In this document: in pieces, positions 40,044 through 43,459 of the stretch
How the letters are laid out: every line of letters starts with the position of its first letter
Position numbering within the stretch: position 1 is the first letter of the stretch
Assembly: GCA_945879075.1 (NCBI GenBank)
Contig: CAMCUY010000008.1
Location: 1 to 43,459 of the forward strand
Origin: Akkermansia muciniphila
Lineage (GTDB): Bacteria > Verrucomicrobiota > Verrucomicrobiia > Verrucomicrobiales > Akkermansiaceae
DNA: 43,459 bases
Direction of reading: 5' to 3'
Notes under the pieces: model-generated
Told to the model about the DNA's origin: nothing
What the model saw: the letters and a program-made list of their open reading frames with translations, nothing else
The model's database searches: none
Made by a program: the position numbers and the translations under genes

Positions 40044-42328
40044 ATGGCAGAGATGGTGGGTGGTGAGGGAATCGGTTCGACTTGTTTCATTTCAGCAAGT
40101 GACAGATGAAAAGCGAGGGATGACTCCGCGCCCTGGTTGGCGTTGACCCGGTCGTGATGCAGGCCGTCGCCACAACCGCCGGTGGTGTAGTCGTAGAGCG
40201 GAAGCCCGAGGTCGTTGCGGCCGAGGAACCATTCGAAGGCGCGCTTCGCCTCGACCGACCAAAACGGATCCTGCGTGACGCGGAACGCCTCCAGACACGC
40301 GGCCACCATGGCGTTGGATTCCACCGGTTGCTGGTCGAAGTCGGCGCGGGCGCCGTCCTTTTCATGAAACCCGTTACTGCCGATCGGGCGGAAATGGCCG
40401 GCTTGCGTCTTTTGCATCGAAACGAGCCAGCGCAGCGACTTGAGCCCTATTTCCAAGGCGTCGCCCTCTGTCGCCTTGCCGCTGAGGATCAATGCCTGGG
40501 AAAGCCGCGCGTTGTCGTAAGTCGCGCGGGTCTCGAACCACGGCCAGTCCTCGGTGGCGCAGTTCTGCCAGAGCGTCACTAACTTGCCGGTGAGTATCTC
40601 GCAGGCGACACCAGCCTTGGTGTCTTCGGCATTACCCCGAGACAGCTCATGAACCCCCAACAAGGCGAACGCCCACGCCCGCGGCGAGTTGAATGATTTC
40701 ACCACCGGCAGACCTTGATCAAACAGTTGCACGCACAAACGCCGGTGGCCCTCGTTGCGCGAGCGGCCGGCACCGACGCCCAACGCCCATAGCGCGCGAC
40801 CGTGGCTGTCCTCGCTGCCCGCGGGTTCGAGCCATTGCCGCCCGTGACTCATGAAATTCCGGAAGCGTCCGGAATCATGGTCCAACGCCGCCGCGAGGAA
40901 GGCGAGGTAGCTTGTCGCCAGGTGATCGAGACGGCCGGGTTCTTCCAACAGATTGCAAAGAATGAACGCCCGCGCGTTGTCATCGGTGCAGTAGCCTTCG
41001 TGGAAATTCGGGACGGTGAAGGTGGCGTGCTGGAAAATGCCGGTGCCGTCGCTCATCCGGATGATGTGGTCGAGCCGCAGCGGCGGCAAGTCATACGAGC
41101 GACGGCCGAGCCTCCAGCCACCTACGGTGGCGCGCGGCGCGGTTTTGTGAGCCGCCAGCGCCAACCGGAAAGACTCCAGATAGCGCCGCGCCACCGCCGG
41201 CCAAATCATTTCCCTGCCGAATTGATAAGCATCGCGCCGGGTCCGCGCCAGCCGTTCCGAGTCCTCGAGAAACGCACACACCCCCTCGGCGACGGCCTGC
41301 GGATCACGGAACGGCACCAGGATGCCGCGCCCATCCGCGAGCAATTCCCGGGCGTGCCAATATGGCGTGGAGACCACCGCGTTCCCCGCCCCGAACACAT
41401 ACGCCAGCGTGCCGGAGGTAATCTGCGCCTCATTCGGATACGGAGTCAGATAGATGTCCGCCGCGCCTATGAACTCGGCGAGCTCGTCGTCCGACACGAA
41501 GCGGTTGTAAAACACCACGTGCTCCCTGACCCCGAGGTTTTCCGCCAGCCGCTCCAGACCCAGCCGGTAGCTCTCCCCTTCCCGCGCGATGAGGTGCGGA
41601 TGGGTGGCGCCAAGCACCAGATAGACCGTGTCCGGATGCCGCCGAACGATTTCCGGCAGCGCGCCGATGACATGCTCGATCCCCTTGCCCGGCCCCAGCA
41701 AGCCGAAGGTCAGCAGCACCCGGAACCCCTCCACCCCGAAGCGGGCCTTGTGTAAATTAGGATCGGCGAAAGGAGTGTCGGGAATGCCATGCGGGATGAC
41801 ATCCACCTTTGCGGCGGACACGCCGTAGGTTTGCTGTAAAATTTCCGCGCCCTTGTGGGCCATCACCACCAGCCGCTCACTGCGCAGCACCAGCTCCTCC
41901 ATCACTTGGCGCTGGGCGGGATCGGGCTGCTGCAAGACCGTGTGCAAGGTCGTGACCACCGGCATCCGCACTTCCTTGAGCAGTGCCAGCACGTGGCTGC
42001 CCGCCGGCCCGCCGAAAATCCCGAACTCATGCTGCAAGCAAAGCACCTCGGTGTTGTTGAAGTTCAGGAAATCCGCCGCGCGGCGGTAGGAATCCAGATC
42101 GCTCTCCAGAATTTCAAAGCGCACCCGCGGCGGATACTTGTAGCCTTCCGGTCGGTCATTCAGCGCCCCGGCAAAGCACTGGGCCTGCGGAGCCGCCTCC
42201 GCCACCGCCTCGCAAAGATCATGCGTGAAAGTGGCGATCCCACAGCGCCGGGGTTCAAAACCTCCCACAAAAGCGATCCGCCCCGGCGACGAGATCTCAT
42301 CCACAAGGATTCTTCCATCTGAATTCAC
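40040..42328 (-). CDS. GT4 glycosyltransferase fused to an (alpha/alpha) toroid domain
   Basis: 762 residues from a GTG at 42328. Residues about 15-400 form a GT-B glycosyltransferase of family 4: RIAFVGGFEPRRCGIATFTH, VLCLQHEFGIFGG, TLHTVLQQPDPAQR, VIPHGIPDTPFADP, LTFGLLGPGKGIEHVI and YLTPYPNEAQITSGTLAYVF. The C-terminal 330 residues are an (alpha/alpha)6-type domain (EGYCTDDNARAFILCNLLEE, ATYDNARLSQALILSGKA), as in glycoside hydrolase-like toroids. This fusion followed by GH130 is a recurrent bacterial pair. The product should build or trim a mannose-type oligosaccharide; that is inference. Cytoplasmic, no signal peptide. Confidence 0.87.
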   Translation of the reverse strand: MNSDGRILVDEISSPGRIAFVGGFEPRRCGIATFTHDLCEAVAEAAPQAQCFAGALNDRPEGYKYPPRVRFEILESDLDSYRRAADFLNFNNTEVLCLQHEFGIFGGPAGSHVLALLKEVRMPVVTTLHTVLQQPDPAQRQVMEELVLRSERLVVMAHKGAEILQQTYGVSAAKVDVIPHGIPDTPFADPNLHKARFGVEGFRVLLTFGLLGPGKGIEHVIGALPEIVRRHPDTVYLVLGATHPHLIAREGESYRLGLERLAENLGVREHVVFYNRFVSDDELAEFIGAADIYLTPYPNEAQITSGTLAYVFGAGNAVVSTPYWHARELLADGRGILVPFRDPQAVAEGVCAFLEDSERLARTRRDAYQFGREMIWPAVARRYLESFRLALAAHKTAPRATVGGWRLGRRSYDLPPLRLDHIIRMSDGTGIFQHATFTVPNFHEGYCTDDNARAFILCNLLEEPGRLDHLATSYLAFLAAALDHDSGRFRNFMSHGRQWLEPAGSEDSHGRALWALGVGAGRSRNEGHRRLCVQLFDQGLPVVKSFNSPRAWAFALLGVHELSRGNAEDTKAGVACEILTGKLVTLWQNCATEDWPWFETRATYDNARLSQALILSGKATEGDALEIGLKSLRWLVSMQKTQAGHFRPIGSNGFHEKDGARADFDQQPVESNAMVAACLEAFRVTQDPFWSVEAKRAFEWFLGRNDLGLPLYDYTTGGCGDGLHHDRVNANQGAESSLAFHLSLAEMKQVEPIPSPPTISAI

Positions 42329-42364
42329 CCTTGGATCTTAAACAGAATCCATTCCCGAGCGCAA
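42329..42364 (-). promoter_or_regulatory. Promoter giving a leaderless GT4 mRNA
   Basis: On the minus strand TTGCGC (42364-42359), 18-nt spacer, TAAGAT (42340-42335); 7 nt further is the G of the GTG at 42328. No Shine-Dalgarno sequence at the usual place. Confidence 0.45.
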
Positions 42365-42385
42365 TAGGAGTTTTGGGTGGCCAAA

Positions 42386-42467
42386 GTAGTCCAGAACTTC
42401 AGTCCGGTCTTCCTCCTCATCACCCGCGCGACGCTCTTTCGAAGAGCGGACTGAAGTCCTGGACTAC
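42386..42467. repeat. Large hairpin element at the end of the cassette gene
   Basis: Arms of 21 bp with one mismatch (42386-42406 and 42447-42467; GTAGTCCAG and ACTTCAGTCCG) enclose a second hairpin CGCTCTT-TCG-AAGAGCG (near 42432-42448). The stop codon of the cassette gene (42464-42466) lies within the right arm. It could end transcription or be a REP/MITE-like mobile element. Confidence 0.7.
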
Positions 42468-43396
42468 ATGCTCGGAAGCTGGACCAGCTTGGTATACTGG
42501 TAGGAATTCTTCGCGAGGAACTCCGCCTGCTGGGAACCGCTGAAATTACGCCTCTTGAGCTGATCGACTCCAAAATCGGAAATCACGGTCGCGGAAACCT
42601 CCATCGCGGTGATCCGGCCGCCCTTCAGTTCATCGTTAGTCACCGTGCCGCCCGCGTAGCCGCTCTCAATACCCGTGCCTTTGATTTTAAATGAGTCGGT
42701 CGTCTGGCCGCTATTGGATTTCCCTAGCTTCACCGGCACATTGACAATGGTGATCACCGGAGTAGTGCCGGTTGAGGCCTGGCTCACCTGCACATGTAAT
42801 GTGATCGTGAACTGGTAAATATTTTCACAGACGAAGTTTGTGGTATCATCAAGTTTGACGGTGCACTTCGGCAACTCGGCCGTCAAATCCGTCTTTCCAA
42901 GCAGCTTATTGAAGGTCTCATCAGGATTCACGAGCAAACGATTCAATACGAAAGTCTCAAATCCCGGCCCTGCCGAACCGATCGGATCCTTGTATTCGAG
43001 TCCATAGGCGACGCACGACACATCCCCACCAAGGTCTGCGGCTTTGCCAATTTCGCCGTTGTAGCGGTCCGTGGCGGCGGTGAAGAAAATCAATTTGGAG
43101 GCATTGGTACTTTCCATTTTGTCACCAATTTTTTGCGGCTCGGTAATCGCCGAAAGCCATTCAGTGGCATTACCACGACGGGTCACGAGAGCTTCAAAAT
43201 CGCGCGCCATCGTATCGATCATCCCTTTTGCCTGGCGGGAGGCGCGGAGCTCCGAGCGACTGCGGTTCCAAGTGTCGAGCGCGATCGAGGTGATCGAAAC
43301 CAAGACTGTCACGATAATCGTCGTGATGGCCATGGCCACCATCAACTCCATCAGCGTGAAACCACTTTTGATGGAGGAAGTCGGTTGGGTGTTCAT
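42464..43396 (-). CDS. Verru_Chthon cassette protein C-like prepilin
   Basis: 310 residues. A type IV prepilin N-terminus is evident: short basic leader, SGFTLMELMVAMAITTIIVT with a leucine-methionine-glutamate at the mature start (G-F-T-L-M-E), and a 20-residue hydrophobic helix. The rest is a beta-rich globular part with two nearby cysteine sites (SCVAYGLEY, CENIYQF). Length and features fit the C member of the four-gene Verru_Chthon cassette (TIGR02599-like), recalled from Verrucomicrobium and Chthoniobacter. It probably forms part of a pseudopilus. A further gene of the same strand ends 21 nt upstream. Confidence 0.8.
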   Translation of the reverse strand: MNTQPTSSIKSGFTLMELMVAMAITTIIVTVLVSITSIALDTWNRSRSELRASRQAKGMIDTMARDFEALVTRRGNATEWLSAITEPQKIGDKMESTNASKLIFFTAATDRYNGEIGKAADLGGDVSCVAYGLEYKDPIGSAGPGFETFVLNRLLVNPDETFNKLLGKTDLTAELPKCTVKLDDTTNFVCENIYQFTITLHVQVSQASTGTTPVITIVNVPVKLGKSNSGQTTDSFKIKGTGIESGYAGGTVTNDELKGGRITAMEVSATVISDFGVDQLKRRNFSGSQQAEFLAKNSYQYTKLVQLPSM

Positions 43397-43417
43397 GATT
43401 GGGTTTGAGTTGGAAAG

Positions 43418-43459
43418 TTAGCGGCGCACTGCCAGATTGCGGGTGAAGACAGGGTTTTT
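43418..43459 (-). CDS. C-terminal end of the preceding cassette gene (partial)
   Basis: Thirteen codons (KNPVFTRNLAVRR) and a TAA at 43420-43418 enter from the right edge on the minus strand. From position it should be the B-like member of the Verru_Chthon cassette. Too short to identify alone. Confidence 0.5.
   Translation of the reverse strand, partial: KNPVFTRNLAVRR

Overview
The window looks like a chromosomal segment of a GC-rich member of the Verrucomicrobiota, most likely the Verrucomicrobiaceae/Akkermansiaceae (Luteolibacter-like). The reasons are a prepilin-like protein of the lineage-specific 'Verru_Chthon cassette' type at the right edge, a PVC-type heme-binding CxxCH dehydrogenase with a ThuA partner, a relic of a PEP-CTERM sorting signal, a bactofilin, and general scarcity of Shine-Dalgarno sequences. 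The assignment is by recognition only; no database search was possible.

Layout. 1-1.85 kb: end of argS, two small ribbon-helix-helix genes, a PEP-CTERM gene relic and tRNA-Tyr. 1.9-4.9 kb: a methyltransferase, two tandem small heat-shock proteins, a decayed ISL3 transposase and a VWA protein. 4.9-15.1 kb: ordinary core metabolism, namely a histidinol-phosphatase-like PHP enzyme, phosphate acetyltransferase, an N-acetylmuramoyl-alanine amidase, the NAD(P)HX repair enzyme, PII (glnB) with an apparent sigma-54 promoter, bactofilin, cysE divergent from an Rrf2 regulator, and sucCD. 15.1-25.5 kb: an accessory island. It holds a truncated kinase-like gene, a PLD-nuclease/SF2-helicase/DUF3427 protein convergent with an HNH endonuclease, a duplicated module (HNH start plus a small acidic protein), three toxin-antitoxin type loci (ParDE-like, HTH/PIN, and higA with a beheaded higB), a cysteine-desulfurase fragment, further HNH fragments and several families of dispersed non-coding repeats. 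25.5-43.5 kb: carbohydrate and general metabolism again, namely malQ, trpD, a LolA-like protein, TatD, pdxH, a ThuA protein and a PVC-type cytochrome-dehydrogenase, cyclopropane synthase, a GT4/GH130 pair and the Verru_Chthon cassette.

How the genes work together. sucC-sucD, the GT4-GH130 pair (ATGA overlap), trpD-malQ, the small-acidic pair at 20.6-21.1 kb and the toxin-antitoxin pairs are the clear co-transcribed units. The island between 15.1 and 25.5 kb has the look of a defence/plasticity hotspot: a nuclease-helicase next to an HNH nuclease, partial copies of the same nuclease, toxin-antitoxin genes and much non-coding debris.

The most striking observations are: (1) the ThuA and PVC-dehydrogenase genes are joined by a run of ten A at which a -1 shift would give one exported protein of about 1,400 residues; (2) the HNH/small-acidic-protein module is duplicated while its nuclease is truncated in the second copy; (3) several genes have a -35/-10 pair placed so that the start codon is the predicted first transcribed base (leaderless mRNAs); (4) cysE and the Rrf2 gene are divergent with overlapping start codons inside one CATG; and (5) glnB has a near-consensus sigma-54 promoter and a clean terminator.
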